A stretch of 64,000 nucleotides of DNA from JAICJC01 sp963757605 (GCA_963757605.1 CAVWSF010000005.1:1302001-1366000); one strand, 5' to 3'; shown: positions 40,359-49,152, counted from the first letter of the stretch. Notes: generated by a model from the sequence alone, not told the origin. Numbers and translations are program-made.

Positions 40359-40425
40359 TGGGGTCAGACCCCGCATCGGCGACCGTGACACGGGCGTGAC
40401 GCTTCCGAGGCGGGGTCTGACCCCA
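40359..40425. repeat. Paired GGGGTCAGACCCC repeat in inverted arrangement
   Basis: A 16-base unit (TGGGGTCAGACCCCGC, 40359-40374) and its perfect complement (40410-40425) are separated by 35 bases. Each unit is itself a palindrome. The pair lies between the reductase and the Fe-S carrier gene. The 180-base gap between those genes holds nothing else I recognise. Confidence 0.75.
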
Positions 40426-40441
40426 CCCTGGCCCGATCAGA

Positions 40442-40780
40442 TCAGCCGGCGCACTTGGCCTGGAACGAGCTGCCGCAGCTGCAGGCGGCCTCGACGTTCG
40501 GGTTCGAGATCCGAAAGCCGGCGTCCACGAGGCCGTCGACGTAGTCCACGTCGGCGCCGTCCACATGGCGCAGGCTGTACGGATCGACCACGATGCGCAC
40601 GCCGTGCAGCTCGGCGACGGCGTCGCCCTCCTCGGGCCCCGCGTCGAAGCCGAGCGCGTACTGGAAGCCCGAGCAGCCGCCGCCCTCGACGGCCACGCGC
40701 AGGGCGGTCAGCGCCGGATCGGCCTCGGCCTCGAGGAGCTCCTTCACCTTGGCCGCGGCGCGCTCGGTGATCGTCACCAT
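40442..40780 (-). CDS. erpA: A-type iron-sulfur carrier (IscA/ErpA family)
   Basis: 112 residues from the ATG at 40780 (MVTITERAAAKVKELLEAEA). The three cluster-binding cysteines are in GGGCSGFQY and CSCGSSF, the family's HesB signature. It delivers Fe-S clusters to apo-proteins. It diverges from the nuo operon, whose products need eight or nine clusters; that placement may be meaningful. An upstream ATG at 40873 gives a non-conserved extension. GAGGA lies 7 bases before the chosen start. Confidence 0.9.
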   Translation of the reverse strand: MVTITERAAAKVKELLEAEADPALTALRVAVEGGGCSGFQYALGFDAGPEEGDAVAELHGVRIVVDPYSLRHVDGADVDYVDGLVDAGFRISNPNVEAACSCGSSFQAKCAG

Positions 40781-40916
40781 GCAGTCATCCTCGTACCCAG
40801 GCGCCCCGAGGTTTAGCCGCCGCCCCGAAACCGGCCGCTTGTAACACCGGATACCGCGGGCGATTCCCGCCACCGAAGCGGGTTTGGAAAGGTCGACGGG
40901 AGTCGCTTGTGCCCGG

Positions 40917-40925
40917 TGCTATAGT
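40917..40925 (+). promoter_or_regulatory. Extended -10 promoter of the nuo operon, leaderless
   Basis: TGC followed by TATAGT (40920-40925) forms an extended -10 box 9 bases before the GTG of nuoA, with no ribosome site between. No good -35 box is visible, as is usual with an extended -10. Confidence 0.7.
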
Positions 40926-40934
40926 CGCGTTCCA

Positions 40935-41297
40935 GTGCTCGGCGACTGGGCAGCCCTGCTCGTTTTCGCAGCGATCGCGCTGATGATTCCGGCAAGCCTG
41001 GTCGCGGCCACGTTCCTCCTCTCGACGCGGGCGCCGCGCCGCGCCGGCGACAAGGAGGTCCCGTTCGAGTCGGGCGTCTCGTCCCACACCTTCACGCCGG
41101 GCCGGTTCACGATCTCCTACTACCTGACGGCGATGCTCTTCATCGTCTTCGACATCGAGGTCGTCTTCCTCTATCCGCTGGCGGTGCAGCTGCACGCGCT
41201 CAAGACCTACGGCTTCGTCGAGATGGTGACGTTCGTCGTGCTGCTGGTCGTCGCCTACGTCTACGTGTGGAAACGGGGGGCGCTGGAATGGCGGTGA
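40935..41297 (+). CDS. nuoA: NADH-quinone oxidoreductase subunit A
   Basis: 120 residues, three membrane helices. The conserved loop ESGVSSHTFTPGRFTISYYL and FIVFDIEVVFLYPLAV are typical of NuoA. The GTG at 40935 is set by the promoter 9 bases upstream and by family length. It is the first gene of the 14-subunit complex I operon; nearly every junction downstream overlaps, so the operon is translated as a coupled unit. It overlaps nuoB by 10 bases. Confidence 0.93.
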   Translation: MLGDWAALLVFAAIALMIPASLVAATFLLSTRAPRRAGDKEVPFESGVSSHTFTPGRFTISYYLTAMLFIVFDIEVVFLYPLAVQLHALKTYGFVEMVTFVVLLVVAYVYVWKRGALEWR

Positions 41298-41815
41298 GGC
41301 CGGTCTCGATCTCGCGTGCCGTGCGCTCGGAGGACCTCGAGCAGTACGTCATGCTCACCACCGTCGAGAAGGCGCTCGCGTGGGCGCAGTCCAACTCGAT
41401 CTGGCCCGCCGGCTTCGGCCTGGCCTGCTGCGCGATCGAGATGATGGCGCTGCCCTCGCCGCGCTACGACATCGCCCGCTTCGGCGCCGAGGTGTTCCGC
41501 TCCTCGCCGCGCCAGTCCGACCTTCTGATCGTGTCCGGCAGGGTGAGCCACAAGATGGCCGCGCCGCTGCGGCAGGTCTACGACCAGATGCTCGTCCCGA
41601 AGTGGGTCATGGCGATGGGGGCGTGCTCGAGCTCGGGCGGCATGTTCGCGAACTACGCGATCCTCCAGGGGGTCGACAAGATCGTGCCGGTCGACGTGCA
41701 CGTGCCCGGCTGCCCGCCGCGCCCCGAGGCCGTGCTCGACGGCTTCCGTCTGATCCAGAAGAAGATCCGCGCGGGCATCCCGCCGGCGTACGAGCTGGAG
41801 AAGTCGAAGGCGTGA
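41288..41815 (+). CDS. nuoB: NADH-quinone oxidoreductase subunit B
   Basis: 175 residues. The four ligands of the terminal N2 cluster are in GLACCAIEMMAL, MGACSSSGGMF and HVPGCPPRPE; the adjacent double cysteine is the hallmark of this subunit. N2 gives electrons to quinone at the B/D interface. The ATG at 41288 is preferred to 41267. The stop overlaps nuoC (GTGA). Confidence 0.97.
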   Translation: MAVRPVSISRAVRSEDLEQYVMLTTVEKALAWAQSNSIWPAGFGLACCAIEMMALPSPRYDIARFGAEVFRSSPRQSDLLIVSGRVSHKMAAPLRQVYDQMLVPKWVMAMGACSSSGGMFANYAILQGVDKIVPVDVHVPGCPPRPEAVLDGFRLIQKKIRAGIPPAYELEKSKA

Positions 41816-42384
41816 CCACGGACGAGCTGGCGGCGGCGGTGACCAAGGCCGTGCCCGAATCGGTCACGGCGCACGAGGACGGCCTCGACATGCCCACGCT
41901 CACCGTGGCGGCCGCCAAGCTCGTCGAGGTCGCGACCTACCTGCGCGACAAGCAGGGCAAGAACTTCCTCTCCGCGGTCTCGGCCGTCGACCACCTCGGC
42001 TACGGCGAGGACGTCGCCGGCTACTTCGGCACCGAGCGCGGCCGCGACGTCAACTCGCCCGGGAGCTGGGGCACGCCGATGACCGTCGCGGCGCCGGCCA
42101 AGCGCTTCGCCGTCCGCTACCACCTGGCCCACGTCGGCGACGGCCCGACCGACCGCGTACGGCTCCAGGTGTGGCTCGACGACGGCGAGGAGGTGCCGAC
42201 CGTCGTGGGCGTCTGGCCGACGGCCGACTGGCACGAGCGCGAGCAGTACGACCTCATGGGCATCGTGTTCACCGGGCACCCGAACCTGAAGCGGCTCATC
42301 ATGCCGACCGACTGGGCCGGCCATCCGCTGCGCAAGGACTATCCGATCGGCGGGGAGCCGGTGCAGTTCACGGACGCCGTATGA
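41812..42384 (+). CDS. nuoC: NADH-quinone oxidoreductase subunit C
   Basis: 190 residues from a GTG. The family signature EREQYDLMGIVFTGHPNLKR and the following PTDWAGHPLRKDYP are present. It is a structural subunit of the connecting arm next to NuoD, here as a separate gene rather than a CD fusion. An insert around GYGEDVAGYFGTERGRDVN is longer than in enterobacterial NuoC. It overlaps nuoB and nuoD by 4 bases each. Confidence 0.95.
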   Translation: MTTDELAAAVTKAVPESVTAHEDGLDMPTLTVAAAKLVEVATYLRDKQGKNFLSAVSAVDHLGYGEDVAGYFGTERGRDVNSPGSWGTPMTVAAPAKRFAVRYHLAHVGDGPTDRVRLQVWLDDGEEVPTVVGVWPTADWHEREQYDLMGIVFTGHPNLKRLIMPTDWAGHPLRKDYPIGGEPVQFTDAV

Positions 42385-43643
42385 GCACCGTCGAGCGCCC
42401 GCCCGCCCCGGTGCTGCCGCTCTACGAGCCGGCGAAGATCCCCGCCGGCGCGCCGTCGAAGGTCGACCCGCCCCCGGGGGCCGACCTCATCACGGTCAAC
42501 TTCGGCCCGAACCATCCGTCGACCCACGGCGTGCTGCGCCTGATCGTGACCCTCGACGGCGAGGTGGTCGTCGGGCTCGACGCCGACATCGGCTACGTCC
42601 ATACCGGCTTCGAGAAGAACTTCGAGCAGAAGACGTACTGGAAGGGGATCCCCTACTCGCCGCGGATGGACTACGTCGCCTTCTTCGCCAACGAGCTGGC
42701 CTACGTGGGCGCGGTCGAGAAGCTGATCGAGATCGACGTGCCGCCGCGGGCCCAGTGGATCCGCATGCTGTTCGCCGAGCTGAACCGCATCCACAGCCAC
42801 CTGATCTACCTCGGCACGTCGGCGGTCGAGATGGGCGCGCTCTCGGTCTTCTTCTACTGCCTGCGCGAGCGAGACAGCGTGCTCGACCTCTTCGAGATGG
42901 CAACCGGCGTTCGCATGCACGACCGCTACCCGCAGTTCGGCGGCGTGGCCGAGGACCTGCCCAAGGGCTTCTACGCCGAGTGCCGCCGGTTCCTGGCCGA
43001 GATGCCGAAGCGGATCGACGAGTACATCGACCTCCTGGCCGGGAACCCGGTGTGGAAGTCGCGCTACCAGGGGATCGGCACGATCGACGCCGAGACGGCG
43101 ATCGCGATGGGGCTCTCCGGCCCCAACCTGCGCGGATCGGGCGTCCCGTACGACATCCGCCGCGCAGAGCCGTATCTGGCCTACGACCAGGTGCAGTTCG
43201 ACGTCATCACGCGGGACAAGGGCGACGCCTACGACCGCTTCATGTGCCGCACGCTCGAGATGTACGAGTCGGTGAAGATCGTCGAGCAGTGCTTGGACTC
43301 GATGCCGTCGGGGCCGGTGATGTCCGACGACCGCAAGTACGTGCTGCCGCCGCGCCACGAGCTGCACACGTCGATGGAGTCGCTGATCCACCACTTCAAG
43401 CTCGTGACGGAGGGCTTCCGCGCGCCGCCCGGCCAGCTCTATCACCCGATCGAGTCGCCCCGCGGCGAGTTCGGCTGCTATCTGGTCTCCGACGGCGGGA
43501 CGAAGCCGTGGCGGATCCACTTCCGCGCGCCGAGCTTCGTGAGCCTCCAGTCCACGGCGATGATGTCGGTCAACCGCTACGTCGGCGACATGATCGTGGT
43601 GGTCGGCTCGCTCGACGGCGTGATGGGGGAGGCGGACCGGTGA
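42381..43643 (+). CDS. nuoD: NADH-quinone oxidoreductase subunit D
   Basis: 420 residues. NFGPNHPSTHGVLRL at the N-terminus holds the quinone-site histidine, followed by DADIGYVHTGFEKNFE; RIHFRAPSFVSLQ and the C-terminal GDMIVVVGSLDGVMGEADR complete the 49 kDa pattern. It forms the quinone cavity with NuoB. The ATG at 42381 overlaps the nuoC stop, and the end overlaps nuoE. Confidence 0.97.
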   Translation: MSTVERPPAPVLPLYEPAKIPAGAPSKVDPPPGADLITVNFGPNHPSTHGVLRLIVTLDGEVVVGLDADIGYVHTGFEKNFEQKTYWKGIPYSPRMDYVAFFANELAYVGAVEKLIEIDVPPRAQWIRMLFAELNRIHSHLIYLGTSAVEMGALSVFFYCLRERDSVLDLFEMATGVRMHDRYPQFGGVAEDLPKGFYAECRRFLAEMPKRIDEYIDLLAGNPVWKSRYQGIGTIDAETAIAMGLSGPNLRGSGVPYDIRRAEPYLAYDQVQFDVITRDKGDAYDRFMCRTLEMYESVKIVEQCLDSMPSGPVMSDDRKYVLPPRHELHTSMESLIHHFKLVTEGFRAPPGQLYHPIESPRGEFGCYLVSDGGTKPWRIHFRAPSFVSLQSTAMMSVNRYVGDMIVVVGSLDGVMGEADR

Positions 43644-44197
43644 GCGACCCGGCGACCGAGCAGACGCTGGCCGGGGCGCGCGAGACGCGCCCGCAGATGC
43701 CGAGCCCGGCCCACGACGCCGCGCCCGAGAGGCCCCTGCGGGAGCGGATCCTCGACGTGATGGCGCTCTACCCCGAGCCGCGCTCGGCCATCATCCCGGC
43801 GCTCAGGCTCGCGCAGGACGAGTTCGGCTGGCTCTCGACCGAGGCGCTCGAGGCCGTCGCCGACGCGACCGGGTTCACGCCCGCCCTCGCCAAGTCGGTC
43901 GCGTCCTTCTACGACATGTTCCGGCTGACGCCGGTGGGCACCCACGAGATCTGCGTCTGCACCAACGTGTCGTGCGCGCTGGTCGGCGCCGGCGACACGC
44001 TCCGCGAGCTCGAGCGCCAACTCGGGATCCACGCCGGCCAGACCACGCCCGACGGCACGGTCACCCTGCGGACGGTCGAGTGCTACGGCGGCTGCGGGTG
44101 GGGCCCGGTCGTGTCGGTCGACGAGCGCTACCACGAGCCGTGCGGCCCCGACCAGGTCGCGGGCATCCTCGCCGAGCTGCGCGGAGAGCCGGCGTGA
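43640..44197 (+). CDS. nuoE: NADH-quinone oxidoreductase subunit E
   Basis: 185 residues. The [2Fe-2S] ligands are CTNVSC and CYGGC, spaced as in 24 kDa subunits. An unusual ~25-residue Pro/Ala-rich N-terminal tail precedes the fold. It works with NuoF at the NADH-oxidising tip. The GTG start lies within the nuoD stop. Confidence 0.95.
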   Translation: MSDPATEQTLAGARETRPQMPSPAHDAAPERPLRERILDVMALYPEPRSAIIPALRLAQDEFGWLSTEALEAVADATGFTPALAKSVASFYDMFRLTPVGTHEICVCTNVSCALVGAGDTLRELERQLGIHAGQTTPDGTVTLRTVECYGGCGWGPVVSVDERYHEPCGPDQVAGILAELRGEPA

Positions 44198-45504
44198 GCG
44201 ATCAGACCCGCATCCTGCTCGACTTCGAGGGCGACCGCCGCGACGTCCACGGCTACGAGCAGGCGGGCGGCTACGCCTCCCTGCGCAAGGCGCTCGGGAT
44301 GGAGCCCGGCGACGTGGTCGGGCAGGTCGACGCCTCGGGCCTTCGCGGCCGCGGCGGCGCCGGCTTCCCGACCGGCCGCAAGGCGTCGTTCCTGCCCAAG
44401 GACAAGAAGCCCGCCTACCTGTGCGTGAACGCCGACGAGTCGGAGCCCGGTACGTTCAAGGACCGCGAGATCATGCTGCGGAACCCGCACGCGCTGATCG
44501 AGGGCGTGCTCATCATGAGCTACGCCATCGGCGCCGCCTCGGCGTTCATCTACATCCGCGGCGAGTACCGCACCGAGTTCGAGGTTCTGCGGCGGGCGCT
44601 CGAGGACGCGCGCAGCCGCGGCTACGTCGGCCTGAACACCCTGGGCTCCGGCTACAACGCGACGGTGGTGCTGCACCGCGGCGCGGGCGCCTACATCTGC
44701 GGCGAGGAGACGGCGCTTTTGTCCTCGCTCGAGGGCGAGCGCGGCCAGCCCCGCTCCAAGCCCCCGTTCCCGGCGGTGGCCGGCCTCTACGCCGCCCCGA
44801 CGCTCGTGAACAACGTCGAGACGCTGGCCTCGGTGCCGTTCATCCTCGAGATGGGCGCCGCGGCCTACGCGGCGCTCGGCACCGAGCGCTCGAAGGGCAC
44901 GCGCGTCTTCTCGCTCTCGGGCAACGTGCGCCGGCCGGGGAACTACGAGCTGCCGCTCACCTCGACGCTGCGCGACCTGATCGAGGGCCACGGCGGCGGT
45001 GCGCCCGAGGGCCGCACGATCAAGGCCATCATCCCGGGCGGCTCCTCGACGCCGATCCTGCTCCCGGACCAGCTCGACACCGGCATCGACTACGAGTCGA
45101 TCGCCGCAGCCGGCTCGATGGCGGGCTCGGGGGCGATCGTGGTGATCGACGACCGCACGTGCATGGTGCAGCTGGCCCTGCGGGTCGCGGAGTTCTACAA
45201 GCACGAGAGCTGCGGCAAGTGCACGCCGTGCCGCGAGGGCACGCGCTGGGGGGTCGACATCATCCGCCGGATCGAGATGGGCGAGGCAGCGCAGGGCGAC
45301 CTCGACCTGCTCCTGAACGTGTGCGACCGCATCCTCGGCAAGTGCCTGTGCCCGCTCGGCGACGCCATGGCGATGCCCGTCGCGAGCTACGTCACCCGCT
45401 TCCGCGAGGAGTTCCAGCGCCACATCGACGAGGGCGGCTGCCCGTTCACCGACTCGAGCCCGATCGCCTCGCTCTACCACGAGCACGTCGAGGTGCCGGC
45501 GTGA
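44194..45504 (+). CDS. nuoF: NADH-quinone oxidoreductase subunit F
   Basis: 436 residues. The NADH/FMN-binding glycine loops are GLRGRGGAGFPTGRK and GAGAYICGEETALLSSLEG, and the N3 cluster ligands are in ESCGKCTPCREG plus a later cysteine (CPLGD). It takes hydride from NADH onto FMN. The GTG start is inside the nuoE stop; the end overlaps the extra small gene by 4 bases. Confidence 0.97.
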   Translation: MSDQTRILLDFEGDRRDVHGYEQAGGYASLRKALGMEPGDVVGQVDASGLRGRGGAGFPTGRKASFLPKDKKPAYLCVNADESEPGTFKDREIMLRNPHALIEGVLIMSYAIGAASAFIYIRGEYRTEFEVLRRALEDARSRGYVGLNTLGSGYNATVVLHRGAGAYICGEETALLSSLEGERGQPRSKPPFPAVAGLYAAPTLVNNVETLASVPFILEMGAAAYAALGTERSKGTRVFSLSGNVRRPGNYELPLTSTLRDLIEGHGGGAPEGRTIKAIIPGGSSTPILLPDQLDTGIDYESIAAAGSMAGSGAIVVIDDRTCMVQLALRVAEFYKHESCGKCTPCREGTRWGVDIIRRIEMGEAAQGDLDLLLNVCDRILGKCLCPLGDAMAMPVASYVTRFREEFQRHIDEGGCPFTDSSPIASLYHEHVEVPA

Positions 45505-45674
45505 ACACGTTCCACGACGCGTTCCTGGACGCCCGCCGCCAGATCGAGGCCGGGGCCGACCCCGCGCAGGTCGTGCCGGTGCTCCTGAAGCTGGCCGAGG
45601 CGGAGGACGAGATCGTGCTGGCCGAGGAGCTGTACGAGGACGAGACCGACGAGGACGAGGACAAAGATGGTTGA
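45501..45674 (+). CDS. 57-residue acidic protein between nuoF and nuoG
   Basis: The GTG at 45501 lies in the nuoF stop codon (GTGA), the same coupling used throughout the operon, so translation is likely. The peptide has a helical N-terminal half (FHDAFLDARRQIEAG), then PVLLKLAEAEDEIVLAEELY, and a very acidic tail (EDETDEDEDKDG). It has no cysteines or membrane helix. I know no complex I subunit like it. The last two codons and the stop lie within the left end of repeat element B, so insertion of that element may have set the present C-terminus. Confidence 0.65.
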   Translation: MNTFHDAFLDARRQIEAGADPAQVVPVLLKLAEAEDEIVLAEELYEDETDEDEDKDG

Positions 45675-45862
45675 CCTCGGATTCCCGCGCGCCCGACCAA
45701 GCGGCTCTTCGCTCCGAGCCGACGCCGTTTGGGCTGCGGCTGCAAACTGTCGTCTCGCGGCGTCCTCGGTCGCGGCAATAGCGGCTATTGCCGTTCCCTG
45801 CGTCCTTGCGAGACTCGGTTTTCGCCGCCGGGGACATCACGTGAACCGACGGTCAACCATCT
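45665..45862 (+). repeat. Copy B of the ~198-base structured repeat element, inside the nuo operon
   Basis: Perfect 12-base terminal inverted repeats (AGATGGTTGACC, 45665-45676; complement, 45851-45862) bound the element. Inside are a conserved 41-base arm (45731-45771), a 10-bp hairpin CGGCAATAGC (45773-45793, one base between arms), and a conserved 16-base arm (45795-45810). It fills the whole 189-base gap before nuoG and contains the stop of the upstream gene. Distance from left end to first arm is 66 bases in both copies. Confidence 0.8.
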
Positions 45863-45863
45863 G

Positions 45864-48164
45864 ATGGCGACCGTCGACACCGCCACCGTCACCCTGACCG
45901 TGAACGGCCGCGAGGTGACCGTCGCCAAGGGGCTCTCGCTGGTCGAGGCGGCCGCCGAGGCCGGCGTCGAGATCCCGGTCTTTTGCTACGAGCCGCGCCT
46001 CGGGGCGGGGGTCGGCGCCTGCCGGATGTGCCTGTGCGAGATCGAGGGCATGCCCAAGCTCCAGACGGCCTGCACGACGCCCGCGGGCGACGGCATGATC
46101 GTGAACTCGCTCTCCGAGCGGGCCCGCGAGGGCCAGGACGCGGTGCTCGAGTTCCTGCTCCTGAACCACCCGCTCGACTGCCCCGTCTGCGACAAGGGCG
46201 GGGAGTGCCCGCTCCAGGACCTGACGTTCCGCTACGGGCCGGGCGTGACGCGCATGCGCATCCCCAAGCGCACGCTCGAGAAGCCGATCCCGATCTCGCC
46301 GCTCATCAAGCTCGACCGCGAGCGCTGCATCCTCTGCTACCGCTGCACGCGCTTCTCGGAGGGCGTGTCCGGCGACGCGCAGCTCGTCCCCGAGAACCGC
46401 GGCGCGAGCTCGATCATCACGACGTTCGAGGGCCGGCCGTACACGAACGAGTTCTCCGGCAACGTCACCGAGCTGTGCCCGGTCGGCGCCCTCACGTCGA
46501 CCACCTACCGGTTCCGGGCGCGCCCGTGGGAGACCCAGCAGATCCCGAGCGTATGCGGGCTCTGTGCCGTCGGCTGCAACACGGCCGTGAACATCCGCGA
46601 GGGCGGCGTGGTGCGCGTGCTCTCGCGCAACCACCCCGGGATCGACGAGGGCTGGCTCTGCGACAAGGGCCGCTACGCGTTCGGCCTGCTCGCGAGCGAG
46701 CACCGGGTCACGACGGGCCTCATCCGCGGCGGCCGCGGCCTCGAGGAGGTCGGCACGGTCGACGCGCTCGACCACGTCGCCGACCGGCTGCGGGCGACAG
46801 TCGAGCGGTTCGGCGGCGGCTCGGTGGCCGTCCTCGCCTCGGGCGAGCAGACCAACGAGGAGGCCCACGCCTGGGCGCGGCTGCTCGACGAGGGGTTGGG
46901 CGGCGGGATCGGTGTGTGCGGCCCGGAGGGCGGCGCGGGTTGGGACACGCTCGAGCCGTACGCCGCCGCCATCGCCGACATCGAATCCGCGGGTGTCGTC
47001 GTGGTGGCGGGCGACACCGACCTGGCGCACCGCGCCCCGGTCGTCGAGCTCCGGATCCGCAAGGCCGTTCAGGCCGGCGCGCGCGTCGTCACCGTCGGCG
47101 CCGGCGGGACGCGGCTCGAGACCCTGCGCGGATCGCATCACGTCTCGACCGGGCCGGGCACCGCCCACCTCGAGCTCCTGAAGGCGGCCGCGCAGGACGG
47201 CGAGCTGTCGGCGGCGGTCGGCGACGCCGCCGCAGTGGTGATCTGGGCCGGGCCGATGCGCCCCGCGATCGCCGCAGTCCTCGCACACCTCGCCCACGCC
47301 CGCGGCTGGAGCGTCCTTCGCACTCCCCGGGCCGCCAACGAGCTGGGCTGCCAGGCCGCCGGGCTGGGGACGGCCTCCCCTGACGAGGCGCTGGCGGCCG
47401 CCGAGGAGGGCCGGATCAAGGCCATCGTGCTGCTCGGGGCCGACCCGGTCGGCGACTGGCACAACGGCGAGCGCTGGCGCGCGGCGCTCGGCCGCTCGTT
47501 CTTCGCCCTCCAGGTGACGGCGACCCAGAACGACTCGAGCGGCTGGGCGACCACCATCGCCCCGGCGTCGTCGGTGCTGGAGCAGGACGGCACGCTCACG
47601 AACCTCGAGGGCCGCACCCAGCGCGTGCGCGCGGCGGCTGTGGCGCCGGCGGGCGTGCTCGAGGGCTATGCCTTCGCAGCGGCCGTCGCCGAGCGGCTGG
47701 GCGTGGAGCTCCCGCCCGATGCGCCGTCCGCGTTCGCCGACATGGCCGCCCGGCGGCCGGCGTTCGCCGGCTCGAGTTGGTCGGAGATCGGCGAGCGCGC
47801 CCCGCTGGGCGAGCGGCCGGCCCCGTCGACGATCCCCACCGCCCCGCACGCCGCCCCGTCGGAGGCGCCGCGGGGAACGGTCGTCGTCGGCTACCGCGAG
47901 CTCATGTCCGGAGCGGCGGTCGACCACAGCCCGGCGCTTCACTTCCAGCGGCGCACCGGCGTCGAGATCTCCCACGAGGATGCCGCCGCGCTCGGCGTGA
48001 AGCCCGGCGACCGGGTGCGCGTGACCCACGACGGCGGCGAGCACGAGGGTGCCGCGATCGTCCTTCGGCGCCTGCGGCCGGGCGTGGTTCGCATCGCCGC
48101 CCGCAGGCCGTACCTGGGCCCGGGCACGGTGGCGGCCGCCGAGGCGGAGGCCGGCGATGCCTGA
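45864..48164 (+). CDS. nuoG: NADH-quinone oxidoreductase subunit G
   Basis: 766 residues. The N-terminal ferredoxin domain has CYEPRLGAGVGACRMC; then come the CPVCDKGGECPLQD region and CILCYRCTRF for further clusters, and a molybdopterin-oxidoreductase-like C-terminal half beginning at CGLCAVGCNTAV. It carries the Fe-S wire from NuoF toward NuoI. The extra CxxC near SVCGLCAVGC fits an N7-type cluster. The ATG at 45864 is 1 base after repeat element B, so its translation start region is partly made of repeat sequence and no ribosome site is visible. Confidence 0.95.
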   Translation: MATVDTATVTLTVNGREVTVAKGLSLVEAAAEAGVEIPVFCYEPRLGAGVGACRMCLCEIEGMPKLQTACTTPAGDGMIVNSLSERAREGQDAVLEFLLLNHPLDCPVCDKGGECPLQDLTFRYGPGVTRMRIPKRTLEKPIPISPLIKLDRERCILCYRCTRFSEGVSGDAQLVPENRGASSIITTFEGRPYTNEFSGNVTELCPVGALTSTTYRFRARPWETQQIPSVCGLCAVGCNTAVNIREGGVVRVLSRNHPGIDEGWLCDKGRYAFGLLASEHRVTTGLIRGGRGLEEVGTVDALDHVADRLRATVERFGGGSVAVLASGEQTNEEAHAWARLLDEGLGGGIGVCGPEGGAGWDTLEPYAAAIADIESAGVVVVAGDTDLAHRAPVVELRIRKAVQAGARVVTVGAGGTRLETLRGSHHVSTGPGTAHLELLKAAAQDGELSAAVGDAAAVVIWAGPMRPAIAAVLAHLAHARGWSVLRTPRAANELGCQAAGLGTASPDEALAAAEEGRIKAIVLLGADPVGDWHNGERWRAALGRSFFALQVTATQNDSSGWATTIAPASSVLEQDGTLTNLEGRTQRVRAAAVAPAGVLEGYAFAAAVAERLGVELPPDAPSAFADMAARRPAFAGSSWSEIGERAPLGERPAPSTIPTAPHAAPSEAPRGTVVVGYRELMSGAAVDHSPALHFQRRTGVEISHEDAAALGVKPGDRVRVTHDGGEHEGAAIVLRRLRPGVVRIAARRPYLGPGTVAAAEAEAGDA

Positions 48165-49152
48165 CGGCTTCATCCTCACCCTCGTGAAGGCGCTCGTGCT
48201 CGCGAACCTCGTCATGGGCGTGTTCGCGTTCCTGACGTGGCTCGAGCGCCGGCTTCTGGGGCGCTTCCAGGTGCGGCTCGGCCCGAACCGGGTCGGCCCG
48301 TTCGGCCTGCTCCAGCCGATCGCCGACCTCGTGAAGCTGATCCGCAAGGAGAGCATCCTCCCGGAGGGCATCTCGCCCGTCCTCTACATCGCCGCGCCGG
48401 CCGTGTCGCTCTTCGCGTCGCTCGCGGTCTTCGCCGTCATCCCGTTCGGCGAGGAGGCGACCATCCCCGGGACGGACTGGAAGATCTTCCTCTTCATCTC
48501 AGACCCCAGCGTCGCCTTGCTCGTCGTATTCGCGCTCGGCTCGCTCAGCTTCTACGGGTTCCTGGTCGGTGGCTGGTCGTCGAGCTCGAAGTACAGCCTG
48601 TACGGCTCGATGCGGGCGGTCAGCCAGCTCATCTCGTACGAGGTCAGCCTGGCGCTGGCGGTCATCGGCGTCGTCATGATGGCCCAGTCGCTCTCGCTGA
48701 CCGGCATCGCCGAGGCCCAGGACCGCGACGGCCTCTGGTACGTGCTGCCGCAGTTCCTGGGGTTCCTCGTCTACGTCGTTGCGTCGACGGCCGAGGTGAG
48801 CCGCATCCCGTTCGACCTGCCCGAGGCCGAGGGCGAGCTGGTCGCCGGCTACCACACCGAGTACGGCGGCATGCGCTTTGCGATGTTCCAGAACGCGGAG
48901 TACGTCGCGCTGATCGCGTTCTCGGCGGTGGCGTCGATCCTGTTCTTGGGCGGGTACGAGGGCCCGTGGCTGCCCGGCCCGGTCTGGATGCTCATCAAGA
49001 TGGCCTTCTTCATCCTGATCGCGATGTGGGTGCGGGCGACGCTGCCGCGCATCCGCTACGACAAGCTCATGTCGATCGGCTGGAAGGTGCTGCTCCCGGC
49101 CGCGACGCTCAACCTGCTCGTGACGTCGGCCTTCGTGGCGTGGAGAGCGTGA
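48157..49152 (+). CDS. nuoH: NADH-quinone oxidoreductase subunit H
   Basis: 331 residues and eight helices. The quinone-chamber loop WLERRLLGRFQVRLGPNRVG and the PFDLPEAEGELVAGYHTEYG segment are both intact, including the conserved glutamates. It couples the quinone site to the membrane arm. It overlaps nuoG by 8 bases. Confidence 0.97.
   Translation: MPDGFILTLVKALVLANLVMGVFAFLTWLERRLLGRFQVRLGPNRVGPFGLLQPIADLVKLIRKESILPEGISPVLYIAAPAVSLFASLAVFAVIPFGEEATIPGTDWKIFLFISDPSVALLVVFALGSLSFYGFLVGGWSSSSKYSLYGSMRAVSQLISYEVSLALAVIGVVMMAQSLSLTGIAEAQDRDGLWYVLPQFLGFLVYVVASTAEVSRIPFDLPEAEGELVAGYHTEYGGMRFAMFQNAEYVALIAFSAVASILFLGGYEGPWLPGPVWMLIKMAFFILIAMWVRATLPRIRYDKLMSIGWKVLLPAATLNLLVTSAFVAWRA

Noticed and set aside
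45667..45864. 65-residue protein inside element B (and an 88-residue frame, 22585-22851, inside element A)
   Set aside because: A short stretch (NxRLAASSV ... PCVLA) is shared in frame, but the frames diverge after the second arm by an unequal insertion, and the paired-base pattern explains the conservation better. A tiny peptide cannot be fully excluded.
48501..48509. TCAGACCCC inside nuoH as another repeat copy
   Set aside because: It has no inverted arm, and it encodes conserved nuoH residues.
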